Of a DNA stretch of 64,000 nucleotides, positions 51,331 to 59,376 are shown piece after piece. Each line of letters begins with the position of its first letter. The stretch's first letter is position 1. This stretch comes from Citrifermentans bremense R1. GTDB taxonomy: Bacteria > Desulfobacterota > Desulfuromonadia > Geobacterales > Geobacteraceae. The stretch covers positions 62,001 through 126,000 of the forward strand of contig NZ_AUGE01000002.1 of the NCBI RefSeq assembly GCF_000426865.1. The letters are read 5' to 3'. The position numbers and the translations under genes are program-made. Under the pieces are notes generated by a model that saw only the letters and a program-made list of their open reading frames with translations, did not search any database and was not told the DNA's origin.

Positions 51331-53000
51331 GCGGCGATTCCTTTTTTCTGGGAGATGATGGAGAAGCAGAGTTCGGAGATCTTGCAGAAGGCGATGATCA
51401 TGTCGCCGTAGAGAAGCCCCGCCACGATGCTGCACTTGCCGACTTTAAGCCGGCGCAGATGGCTCGCCTGCAGCTCCTCTTGAAGCAGGGCCACCTCAGC
51501 GCGAAGGGGGGCCGGGTCCTCGTCCTCCTCCCCTTTAAGGACTCGCTCGCAAAGGGAAACGACTTCCCCCACCTTGGTGGCGAAGCGCTTCAACTCCTCC
51601 ATGGCCGAGCTGGAAAAGCGGAGCCGTTCCTCTTTCTTGCGCACCAGGTAGTTCAGCACCGCCTCGGTCTGGTCCCCCACCTGCTCCATCTCGTTCACCA
51701 TCTGCAGCATGGCAGGTATCTCTACGGCCCGCTCCAGCGAGAGCGTCTCCCTGGAAAGCGCCACCAGGAAATGGGACATGTCGCGGTGCAGCACGTCGAG
51801 CACCAGTTCCTTGTCCCTGATCGCGGCGACGACCTTCGGGTTGTAGGAGTCGAACTGCGACACCAGTTCGCGATACATGGCGGCGGCGAGCCCCCCCATG
51901 CGGGAGAGTTCGCTCCAGGCCTGGACCAGTGCGATAGTCGGCGTCTTGATCACCCGCGTGTCGATGAACCTCGGGCGCGGTTCGCTCTCGGAGCGCCTGG
52001 CAGGTAGAAGCGTTTCGGCGGAACGGGTGAAAAAGCCGAGCAGGGGAAGAAAGATCAAGAGCGACGCGACGGTAAATATGGTGTGGGCGTTGGCCAGGTG
52101 CCTGGCGACGTACGGCCGCAGCGCCTGGGCCACCGCATGCGGGGCGGCGCCGGATTGCTGTAAAAGCGACAGGTCGCCTGGGGAGACGGCATTGATCGCA
52201 CGCAGGAAAAGCGGGAAGAAGAGGAGCCCGAGCGCGATGGCGCCCCAGCTGATACAGAGGTAGATGACGACCGCCCTTTTGGCGGTTTGGCTCCCCCCGA
52301 CGGAGGCGATGAGCGGGATCAGCGCCGCTCCAGCCACCTCGCCGATGACCATGGCGATGGCGGCGTCATAGGAGAGGACTCCCGCCGAGGCAAGCGCGAT
52401 GACGATTCCCAAGGTCGCGCTTCCCGACTGCACCAGGAAGGTCAAGAGCGCCCCCAGGAGCACTGCAGCCAGCCGGATCGAGGGAAGCCCCTCGCGCATC
52501 CCGGAGATGATGGCGCTTTCGCTCAAGGGAAGCGATGCCCCCTCGATGATGGAGAGGCCGAAAAAGACGAGCCCCACCCCCAAAAGCAACCCGCCCAGTT
52601 GCGACAAGCGCCTGCTTTTGGAGAAGAAGCTCAAAAGGACCCCGACGGTGATGGCGGGAAGCGCCAGCGCCGTGACCCGGAAGGCGATGATTTGAATGGC
52701 GAGGGTGGTGCCGATGCCGGTGCCCAGAAGCACACCGAGGGCCTGGTACAGCGAGAGGAGCCCGGCGTTGACGAAGCCGACCACCAGGACCGAGGCGGCA
52801 CTGCCGGACTGCAACAGCGAGGCAAGGCAACTTCCGACCAAAGGCGCGGTGAGGCGGTTACCGGTTGCCTTCTCCAAAAGCCTGCGGAGACGTTCCCCGC
52901 TCACCTTTTGCAGCCCCTCCGACATGGTGCGCATGCCGAGGATAAAAAGCGCCAGCCCGCCCAGCCCCTCGATAATGTAGGACCAATAAGTGGGGACCAT
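51327..53000 (-). CDS. Na+/Pi cotransporter family protein with PhoU-like tail
   Basis: 557 residues. Two inverted repeats of the NptA/PNaS family are seen with the QSGSAA (about 64-69) and VQSGSATLG signatures within about nine hydrophobic segments up to residue 325. A PhoU-like helical domain (about 350-535) follows (NEMEQVGDQTEAVLNYLV and LKRFATKVGEVVSLCERVL). It should move phosphate with sodium across the inner membrane, with the tail regulating. It is translationally coupled to the Ppx/GppA phosphatase. Confidence 0.92.
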   Translation of the reverse strand: MVPTYWSYIIEGLGGLALFILGMRTMSEGLQKVSGERLRRLLEKATGNRLTAPLVGSCLASLLQSGSAASVLVVGFVNAGLLSLYQALGVLLGTGIGTTLAIQIIAFRVTALALPAITVGVLLSFFSKSRRLSQLGGLLLGVGLVFFGLSIIEGASLPLSESAIISGMREGLPSIRLAAVLLGALLTFLVQSGSATLGIVIALASAGVLSYDAAIAMVIGEVAGAALIPLIASVGGSQTAKRAVVIYLCISWGAIALGLLFFPLFLRAINAVSPGDLSLLQQSGAAPHAVAQALRPYVARHLANAHTIFTVASLLIFLPLLGFFTRSAETLLPARRSESEPRPRFIDTRVIKTPTIALVQAWSELSRMGGLAAAMYRELVSQFDSYNPKVVAAIRDKELVLDVLHRDMSHFLVALSRETLSLERAVEIPAMLQMVNEMEQVGDQTEAVLNYLVRKKEERLRFSSSAMEELKRFATKVGEVVSLCERVLKGEEDEDPAPLRAEVALLQEELQASHLRRLKVGKCSIVAGLLYGDMIIAFCKISELCFSIISQKKGIAA

Positions 53001-53059
53001 ATGAAAGTCGTGGCTCCGAGGTTTGGGTCAACTTTGAAGTTGAGCCGTTGACAAGTGAA

Positions 53060-53096
53060 AGGCGCCTTGCGGGCGTGCGCTACCCGGAAGGCGCCT
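53060..53096 (-). terminator. Inverted repeat downstream of the HU/IHF gene
   Basis: AGGCGCCTT and AAGGCGCCT are separated by 19 bases, which themselves partly pair. It lies about 45 bases past the HU-family stop, ahead of the transporter gene. The T-run is weak. Confidence 0.55.
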
Positions 53097-53140
53097 AATG
53101 GGCCAAAAAAGGTGAGACCGATCTGCTCCTAGCTTTAAGC

Positions 53141-53416
53141 CTAGCTGGAGACTTTCTCTTTCAGTTCTTTACCGACCTTGAAGAAGGGAAGCTTCTTCGC
53201 CTTGACGGAAATGGATTCGCCTGTCTTTGGATTTCTGCCGGTGTAGGCGTCGTACTCTTTCACCACAAAGCTTCCGAACCCCCTGATCTCGATCCTGTCG
53301 CCGGACAAAAGGGCGTCGGTCATCGAGGCGAAGACTGCGTTGACCACCTCCTCGGCCTTCTTGAAAGAGAGGGTTTTCTTTGCGGCGAGAGATTCAATGA
53401 GTTCCGATTTGTTCAT
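53141..53416 (-). CDS. HU/IHF-family nucleoid protein, IHF-beta-like
   Basis: 91 residues. It opens MNKSELIESLAAKK and carries the DNA-arm strand RIEIRGFGSFVVKEYDAYTGRNPKTGE of the family, with the intercalating proline in RNPKTG. The opening is nearest to IHF-beta, which would bend DNA at sigma-54 promoters as a heterodimer, but HU cannot be excluded by eye. GGAGGTG precedes the ATG. The TPR gene upstream ends 28 bases before it. Confidence 0.93.
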   Translation of the reverse strand: MNKSELIESLAAKKTLSFKKAEEVVNAVFASMTDALLSGDRIEIRGFGSFVVKEYDAYTGRNPKTGESISVKAKKLPFFKVGKELKEKVSS

Positions 53417-53444
53417 TGTGCACCTCCGGAGAACCGTATTTACG

Positions 53445-54527
53445 TTAGCAGCATCCTTTTAAGTACTTTTTGGCTAGGTATTTGACTTCCTCGGTACGTC
53501 CCTGGCTCCCCAGGATCGGGACCAGCTTCTCGGCGGCGGCGCGCGCCACGGCCGGCATCTCCAGCGCCTTCGACCACATCTCGATCGCCTTCGCCTCGTC
53601 CCCCGTCGTCTCGTAGAGCTCGCCCAGCATGAACTGCGCCTGGTCCGCCATCACGTCTTCTGCCTGCATCCGTTCAACCAGGGCGATCGCCTCGGCATAC
53701 CTGCCGCCGCCGGCCAGAAGTTGCACCAGCGCCATGTAAACCATGCCGTTTTGCGAGTTGGCCGAAAGAGCACGATTCAAGAGGCTTTCGCTCTCATGAA
53801 TGCGCCCGGCCCTAAACATTATAAGTGCCACTTCGTATAATACAATGTCATTTTCACCAGATAACAGCATTTCTTGCAAAACGGGAAGTGCATTAGCGTC
53901 CTTTCCGTCGTGTATCATGAGATAGGCTTGGGCAAATTTGCTTCCCATGGCGCCGTAACGGGCTGGGAGGTCGCCGGGAAGCGGCGCCACCATGAGGTGG
54001 AACTGGTCTTCTTCCGCGAGATCGAATCCGGCGGGCTCAGCCTCCAGAGGCTTTTGGTGTGCATGGGTGCCGCAGGAGGTGCAGGAGCCTCCGCCATGCG
54101 GCTTGTAGGGGCCGGCAACTTCCTTGGCGGGAGCGGCGGCAGCCGTGGGAGCAGCGGCAGCGGCAACGGGCGCGGACTGGGGCGCGTTCCCCTGCTGCAC
54201 CCTGGCAAGCCCCGCCGTTGCCTTGGCCTTGATCCGCTGGTCCGCTGCCAGTTCGCCAGCAAGGGTGAAGTGGTCGAACGCCTTTTGCAGCTCACCCTGG
54301 TTCAGGGAATGCTCCCCCTCCTCCAGGTTGAGCTCGCCCAGGCGGTTTCCCGAGTGGTCGAGCCCCTGGCGTATTTCGCCCTGGTCGGTGGCGGCGTCAG
54401 CGGGGCAAAGCCTCAGCGCTTCGAGAAAGTCGACCCGGGCGTCGGCATAGCGCTCCGCCGCCAGGAACTTTGCGCCCTGGGTCTGGTAGTAACGATGATC
54501 CTTCTTCTTGAAAAGTCCGAATAACAT
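53445..54527 (-). CDS. TPR-repeat cytosolic protein with a CxxC-containing linker
   Basis: 360 residues. Two TPR blocks (about 15-110 and 200-350) are joined by an Ala-rich stretch and a short GGGSCTSCGTHAH motif that could bind a metal. There is no signal peptide. The C terminus ends KKYLKGCC. TPR proteins act as protein-protein adaptors; no partner is apparent. It lies between the RNA methyltransferase and the HU/IHF gene in one direction. Confidence 0.78.
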   Translation of the reverse strand: MLFGLFKKKDHRYYQTQGAKFLAAERYADARVDFLEALRLCPADAATDQGEIRQGLDHSGNRLGELNLEEGEHSLNQGELQKAFDHFTLAGELAADQRIKAKATAGLARVQQGNAPQSAPVAAAAAPTAAAAPAKEVAGPYKPHGGGSCTSCGTHAHQKPLEAEPAGFDLAEEDQFHLMVAPLPGDLPARYGAMGSKFAQAYLMIHDGKDANALPVLQEMLLSGENDIVLYEVALIMFRAGRIHESESLLNRALSANSQNGMVYMALVQLLAGGGRYAEAIALVERMQAEDVMADQAQFMLGELYETTGDEAKAIEMWSKALEMPAVARAAAEKLVPILGSQGRTEEVKYLAKKYLKGCC

Positions 54528-54569
54528 GAGGCCCTCCGCCTTTACATAAACCTGTATTTATTTTGTATT

Positions 54570-55886
54570 TCAATCCCGAATCAGTTCGGTCACGCTCTCC
54601 AGGTGGTAGGTCTGCGGGAACATGTCCACCGGCTTGGAGCGGGCGACCCGGTACCCGGCCCCGCGGAGCTGGCCCAGGTCGCGCGCCAGGGTGGCGGGGT
54701 CGCAGGACACATAAAGGATTCTTTCCGGCGCCAAAAGCGCCAGTTCCCCGGCAGCTTCGGCGCCGGCGCGCGGCGGGTCGAGGACGACCAGGTCGAACTT
54801 TTCCTTGCGCTTTGCCAGCCGCCGCACCGAAAGCGCCGCGTCACCAACTTGGTAGCTCGCGTTGAGGGCGCCGTTTGCCTCGGCGTTGGCCGCGGCGTCG
54901 ACGATCGAGGGAGCGTACCCTTCCACCCCGACCACTTGGCCGACCAAGGGCGCGATGGGAACCGAGATGTTGCCGTTGCCGCAGTAAAGGTCGAGCACCC
55001 GGGCACCTTCCCGCAGCGCCCCCCACTCCCCCACCGTCTTGATCAGTTCCAGGTTCTGGCGGTAGTTGACCTGGGAGAACCCCCCGCGGCTGAAGCGAAG
55101 CCGCACCTCGCGCGACCCGGGAAAAAGCCGGGCGGGAACCCCGTAGCTCAGGGAGTCGACACCGAAGACGGCGCTCATTTCCCCCTTCTCCCCGGTCTTC
55201 AGGTAAGCTCCAGTTACAGAAGGAAGCTCCGGTCGGGCGGCAAGAAGCCGGTCCGAAAGGGAGGCGGCGTCTTGCCCGCGGTAGTGGACGACCGCGATGG
55301 ACTCGCCGTCGTCGCCCATGGCGAGATCCACTTGGGATATCCCCTCAGGCTGCGGCAGCCTTGGCAAAATCCCCCTGACTTCGGCCAGCACCTGGTTCAA
55401 AAGGGGCGCAGCCAACGGGCACCCGGCGGCGAGATCGACCACGTCGTGCGAGCCGCGCTTGAAAAACCCCAGCGTCGGCGAGCCGCCTTTACGGGCGACC
55501 TTGAGCTGGATCCGCGAGCGGTAACCGTAGCACTCAGGCGAGGGGGAGACCGGCAAAACCAACTCGCGCGGCACCTTCCCGATGCGCGCCAGCGTATCGG
55601 CAAAGATCTCCCCTTTCTGCTTCAACTGCTCGGCGTAGGGGAGGTGCTGCCAGTCGCACCCGCCGCAGACCCCGAAATAGGGACAGGCGGGTTCGGTGCG
55701 CAGCGGCGAAGGCTCCAAGAGCTCAACCACCTCGGCCTCCGCGAAAGAGCGCTTCTCCTTGACCACCCGGACCCGGGCCCTGTCGCCCGGCGCGGTGAGC
55801 GGAACGAAGCAGGCCTTGCCGTCGATGCGGCCAAAGCCAGCGCCGCCGTAGCAAAGCCTCTCGATTTCGACTACCGCCTCAGCCAC
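54570..55886 (-). CDS. RlmD/TrmA-family RNA (uracil-5-)-methyltransferase
   Basis: About 438 residues from a GTG at 55886; a TTG at 55904 is the alternative and overlaps the previous gene more. A TRAM domain (about 1-60) is followed by the Fe-S cysteines CPYFGVCGGCDWQH and a later AAGCPLAAP. The methyltransferase core has LDLYCGNGNIS (SAM loop), LDPPRAG and YVSCDPATLARD, where the Cys is the catalytic nucleophile. Enzymes of this group put a methyl on C5 of uridine in 23S rRNA or tRNA; the exact site is not evident. Confidence 0.9.
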   Translation of the reverse strand: MAEAVVEIERLCYGGAGFGRIDGKACFVPLTAPGDRARVRVVKEKRSFAEAEVVELLEPSPLRTEPACPYFGVCGGCDWQHLPYAEQLKQKGEIFADTLARIGKVPRELVLPVSPSPECYGYRSRIQLKVARKGGSPTLGFFKRGSHDVVDLAAGCPLAAPLLNQVLAEVRGILPRLPQPEGISQVDLAMGDDGESIAVVHYRGQDAASLSDRLLAARPELPSVTGAYLKTGEKGEMSAVFGVDSLSYGVPARLFPGSREVRLRFSRGGFSQVNYRQNLELIKTVGEWGALREGARVLDLYCGNGNISVPIAPLVGQVVGVEGYAPSIVDAAANAEANGALNASYQVGDAALSVRRLAKRKEKFDLVVLDPPRAGAEAAGELALLAPERILYVSCDPATLARDLGQLRGAGYRVARSKPVDMFPQTYHLESVTELIRD

Positions 55887-56271
55887 GGTAGCCGCCGACC
55901 ACAAATGCCTTTCTCTTGCCCAGGATCCGCTTCAATTCGGACTGTACCAGCTTGCGGGGAAACTCCGAGCCGGAGAGGTATGAAAGCGAATGGTCGACAA
56001 AGTGCTGGATCACCTTTTCGACGGTCCCCGGGATGTCGTCGGTGGCGACCCCCTGGTGTTCGATGTCCTTGGAATAGCTGACGCTGCCGCCCAAAAGCTT
56101 GGCGGCGTCGCGGTGCGCGGCCGCGTCCTCGAAAAGGTCGGCGCTAAGCGGCACCTCACAGCAGATGTTGATGCGAACCTGATGATAATCGCCGAAGTAG
56201 CGGCGCGTGGCATCGAAGAATCGAACGGTGAGCCCGTTGGCAAGCGGGATCTCCCTGATAAGTTTTTTCAT
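55879..56271 (-). CDS. Conserved hypothetical 130-residue protein
   Basis: 130 residues that open MKKLIREIPLANGLTVRFFDATRRYFGDYHQVRINICCEVPL, a beta-rich start, with a helical second half. No family is recognised. The gene overlaps the start of the RNA methyltransferase by a few bases, so the two are coupled; no ribosome-related motif is visible in it. It is divergent from infA across a 179-base gap. Confidence 0.72.
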   Translation of the reverse strand: MKKLIREIPLANGLTVRFFDATRRYFGDYHQVRINICCEVPLSADLFEDAAAHRDAAKLLGGSVSYSKDIEHQGVATDDIPGTVEKVIQHFVDHSLSYLSGSEFPRKLVQSELKRILGKRKAFVVGGYRG

Positions 56272-56380
56272 GTAAAGCGGGGCTCCTTGGAAAATCTCGC
56301 CCTATTTCTAGCATGTTATGAAAATCCTGTAAATAGTGTATGCTGCAGGGGGCGAAATCCTCCAGAGAGAGAAAACCAGC

Positions 56381-56409
56381 TTGCAATTTGCGATAAATAT
56401 TTGTAGACT
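56381..56409 (+). promoter_or_regulatory. Predicted sigma-70 promoter for infA
   Basis: TTGCAA, a 17-base spacer and TAGACT, 41 bases before the infA start. Consensus match only; the spacer is A/T-rich. Confidence 0.5.
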
Positions 56410-56450
56410 CACAGATTGTTAAAGAAGCCACCCAACGGCCAGGAGAAAAA

Positions 56451-56669
56451 ATGAGCAAGGAAGAAGCAATAGAAGTAGAAGGAACGGTAATCGAGCCGCT
56501 TCCGAACGCGATGTTCAAGGTCAAGCTGGAAAACGACCACATGGTGCTGGCACACATCTCCGGCAAAATGAGGAAGTTTTTCATCAAGATTCTGCCCGGC
56601 GACAAGGTGACCGTCGAACTCTCGCCTTACGACCTTAGCCGCGGCCGCATCACCTACCGCGCCAAGTAG
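56451..56669 (+). CDS. infA: Translation initiation factor IF-1
   Basis: 72 residues, the standard length, with the S1/OB-fold signatures [28 protein letters not shown] and [17 protein letters not shown]-1 occupies the ribosomal A site during initiation. The sequence differs from the commonest bacterial form at a few places (KKFFIKI where RMHFIRI is usual). Some Geobacter carry two infA genes, so this may not be the only one. Confidence 0.97.
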   Translation: MSKEEAIEVEGTVIEPLPNAMFKVKLENDHMVLAHISGKMRKFFIKILPGDKVTVELSPYDLSRGRITYRAK

Positions 56670-56818
56670 TCCTCCCACAAGTCTTCGGCGTCTGTCCCAG
56701 CCATCTTCCGATCAGCTGCAAGGCATAACCGATATAAAGGACCAACGGGTTTAGCCCGCCGCCTCTCGCTGCGCGCTGGATCTTTATTTAATTTCACCAG
56801 ATAGAGAAGGAAGAGCAC

Positions 56819-57382
56819 ATGTATACTGCAGCCGATCTGAAAAAAGGGCTGAAGATCGCCATCAACGACGAACCGTACATCATCACCCACTTCGATTTCG
56901 CGAAACCGGGCAAAGGTCAGGCGCTTTACCGGACCAAGATGAAGAACATGATCACCGGTTCCACCATGGACCGCACCTACCGTTCCGGTGAAACCTTCGA
57001 GCCGGCCCGCCTGGAAGACCGCGTGATGCAGTACCTGTACAAGGAAGACGATCACTACTGCTTCATGGACAACGACACCTTCGAGCAGATCCACATCAGC
57101 GAAGAGGCCATGGGCGACGCCAAGAACTACCTGATCGACAACCTCCAGGTGGACGTGCTCATCTTCAGGGAGAAGGCCATAGGCGTCGACGTCCCCAACT
57201 TCGTCAACCTCAGGGTGGTGCAGACCGACCCCTGGGTCAAGGGCGACACCTCCGGCAGCGACTCCAAGCCCGCCACCGTCGAGACCGGCTACGTGCTTCG
57301 CGTTCCCCCCTTCATCGAAGAGGGAGAACTGATCACCATCGACACCCGCACTGGCGAATACTCCACCAGGGTAAAGGGGTAA
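56819..57382 (+). CDS. efp: Elongation factor P
   Basis: 187 residues with three OB-like domains. Domain I has the modification loop PGKGQ with Lys32 at the tip. Domain III ends with GDTSGSDSKPATVETGY and LRVPPFIEEGE. EF-P relieves stalling at polyproline stretches. The lysine tip and the adjacent epmA gene indicate beta-lysylation of Lys32. Several proteins here carry Pro runs (for instance the DUF3443 lipoprotein), which would benefit. Confidence 0.97.
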   Translation: MYTAADLKKGLKIAINDEPYIITHFDFAKPGKGQALYRTKMKNMITGSTMDRTYRSGETFEPARLEDRVMQYLYKEDDHYCFMDNDTFEQIHISEEAMGDAKNYLIDNLQVDVLIFREKAIGVDVPNFVNLRVVQTDPWVKGDTSGSDSKPATVETGYVLRVPPFIEEGELITIDTRTGEYSTRVKG

Positions 57383-57385
57383 CGC

Positions 57386-58294
57386 ATGGGAAGCTGGCCC
57401 CTGGCCAGGCGCCGCCAGGCGCTGGTCGAACGGGGGGCGATCTTCGGCAGGATAAGAGAGTTTTTTCAAGAAAAGGGGTATCTCGAAGTCGAGACCCCTT
57501 TTCGCATACCTGCCCCCGCCCCTGAAGCCCAGATCGACGCCATCCCCGCCTCGGGATGGTTCCTGCAGACCTCCCCGGAACTCTGCATGAAGCGGATGCT
57601 TGCGGCAGGCTACCAGCGCATCTTCCAGATCTGCCGCTGCTGGCGTGACGGCGAGCGCGGCGTGCGACACTTGAGCGAGTTCACCATGCTGGAGTGGTAC
57701 CGCTCCAAAGCCGATTACCTGGTGCTGATGGAGGAAACGGAAGCGCTCGTCCAGCACGCCGCCGCAACCGGCAGCATAAGCTACCGCGGACAGCAGATAG
57801 CACTTAGCGGCAAGTGGGAGAGGATCACCGTCGCCGACGCCTTCCTGCGTTACGGCGGCATCTCCATGTGGCAGGCGCTTGCCGACGGCACCTTCGACGT
57901 AATCATGGTCGATCGCATCGAGCCCAATCTCGGCCTTGCCCGCCCCACCTTCATCTACGACTATCCGGCCAGCTGTTCCGCCCTCGCCCGATTGAAGCCT
58001 TCCGACCCGACCGTTGCCGAGCGTTTCGAGCTCTACATCGGCGGACTCGAAATAGCCAACGCATTTTCCGAACTGATCGACCCGGTCGAACAGCGGGCGA
58101 GATTTGTAACTGCGGCCGCCGAACGTGCGGCGCAGGGAAAAGCCGCCTATCCCATGCCGGAGAAGTTCCTATCCGCCCTAGACGAGATGCCGGAGGCCGC
58201 CGGGATAGCATTGGGAGTCGACCGGCTGGTCATGGTGCTGCTCGATGCCGAAACTATCGACGAGGTAGTCGCCTTCACGACGGAAGAGCTTTAA
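57386..58294 (+). CDS. epmA: EpmA (GenX/PoxA), EF-P-(R)-beta-lysine ligase
   Basis: 302 residues, a class II lysyl-tRNA synthetase-like catalytic core without the anticodon-binding domain. Motif 2 is RCWRDGERGVRHLSEFTMLEW and motif 3 GIALGVDRLVMVLL. It attaches beta-lysine to the EF-P lysine. It starts 4 bases after the efp stop, so both are made together. The lysine 2,3-aminomutase EpmB that makes the substrate is not in this window. Confidence 0.94.
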   Translation: MGSWPLARRRQALVERGAIFGRIREFFQEKGYLEVETPFRIPAPAPEAQIDAIPASGWFLQTSPELCMKRMLAAGYQRIFQICRCWRDGERGVRHLSEFTMLEWYRSKADYLVLMEETEALVQHAAATGSISYRGQQIALSGKWERITVADAFLRYGGISMWQALADGTFDVIMVDRIEPNLGLARPTFIYDYPASCSALARLKPSDPTVAERFELYIGGLEIANAFSELIDPVEQRARFVTAAAERAAQGKAAYPMPEKFLSALDEMPEAAGIALGVDRLVMVLLDAETIDEVVAFTTEEL

Positions 58295-58323
58295 CCCCCT
58301 CTACTAACCCTCCCCCCCCCGGC

Positions 58324-58638
58324 GCGTTGCAATTTGTCATGGCCGCATTGCAATTTGTCATGACCGCGTGCTAACTTGTCACGACCGCGTGCTAACTTGT
58401 CATGACCGCGTTGCAATTTGACATGACCGCGTTGCAATTTGACATGACCGCGTTGCAATTCGACATGACCGCGTTGCAATTCGACATGAGCGCGTTGCAA
58501 TTCGACATGGGCGCGTTTCAATTTGTCACGTGCGCGTTTCAATTTGTCACGTGCGCGTTGCAATTCGACATGAGCGCGTTGCAAATTTACCTGAGCTCGT
58601 GACAAATTTACCTGAGCTCGTGACAAATTTACCCTAGC
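58324..58638. repeat. 21-bp minisatellite, about 15 tandem units
   Basis: Units of the form GCGTTGCAATTTGTCATGACC repeat 15 times without interruption, plus a decayed 16th. Variants cluster: TTGTCATGACC and TTCGACATGAG types in the middle, TCGTGACAAATTTACC types at the end. Because 21 is a multiple of three, both strands are open across it and read as heptapeptide repeats. No ribosome site is seen for either reading, so I list it as a repeat, not a gene. It fills the gap between epmA and pilX. Confidence 0.93.
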
Positions 58639-58689
58639 CCGCTTGAAATCCGACGCGAAGCTGGCTCCGTGAGGTTGGATAGGAGAAGA

Positions 58690-59376
58690 TCAGTACGAGT
58701 ACAGCACGGTGAGCGCGGCTTTTTCTCTGGGGTTTGCAATGCTCTCGCCTTGCGTCTCGATGCGGTACAGCGCCGGCACGTGTTTCGGGGAGACGCCGGA
58801 GGAAGCGCCTGTGACTCCGGCGGCGCTGTCGAGAAGCTCGACCCCTGAGGTGTCGGAGTTGCCGGGCTGGGTGTCGACGATCTTTGCGTAGACCTGGTAA
58901 CCCGGCCCCTTAAGGCCCGGCAATTTGAAGGTCATATCGGGGGCTTGCTTGGGGTCGGGGCTCTGGTTCCCGGCTTGGCAGGCAGCCCATCCAGAGGAAC
59001 GGAGGGAAAGTTTCTGCCCAAGGCAAGCATCCGAACTGAGCCCCAGGGATAGCGCAATGAAATCGTTCTTGATGGCGGCTCCGGGGGTTGAGGAGCCAAA
59101 CATGCGGGGGATGAGTTCCTTGGTGATGAGCTGGACACCGCCGTGGGATGCCTCAAGAGCGGTCTTGTAGCGCTTGTGGGCGGCGGAGACCTTGGTCTGC
59201 ATCAGTACCAGGTAGAGAACGGCGAGGGCGATCGCCAGCGATATCAGCGCCAGCAGCAACGCCGTGACCAGGGCAATGCCACGTTCGTTGCCGAGTACGG
59301 TGACGGGGTTGCTCCAGCTCCCCTTCTTTACTGAACCAGGTTCTTCGGGCGCGTCACTATGGTGTAGAGCTTCCAA
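58690..59376 (-). CDS. pilX: PilX-like minor pilin / pilus assembly protein
   Basis: About 228 residues. A hydrophobic N-terminal helix starts after NERGIALVTALLLALISLAIA, the PilX_N pattern (a prepilin-like helix without a classical GFTLxE site), followed by a soluble domain. PilX is thought to sit in the priming complex of type IV pili with PilW, PilV, FimT and PilY1, which are encoded beside it in this order. The only in-frame start is a TTG at 59376, 49 bases inside pilW. Confidence 0.82.
   Translation of the reverse strand: MEALHHSDAPEEPGSVKKGSWSNPVTVLGNERGIALVTALLLALISLAIALAVLYLVLMQTKVSAAHKRYKTALEASHGGVQLITKELIPRMFGSSTPGAAIKNDFIALSLGLSSDACLGQKLSLRSSGWAACQAGNQSPDPKQAPDMTFKLPGLKGPGYQVYAKIVDTQPGNSDTSGVELLDSAAGVTGASSGVSPKHVPALYRIETQGESIANPREKAALTVLYSY

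Noticed and set aside
58291-58626. A 111-residue heptad-repeat protein read from the minus strand of the minisatellite
   Set aside because: It starts at TTG without a ribosome site, and the plus strand is equally open. The open frames follow from the 21-bp period.
58324-58638. CRISPR array
   Set aside because: Units are contiguous 21-mers with no spacers, and no cas gene is near.
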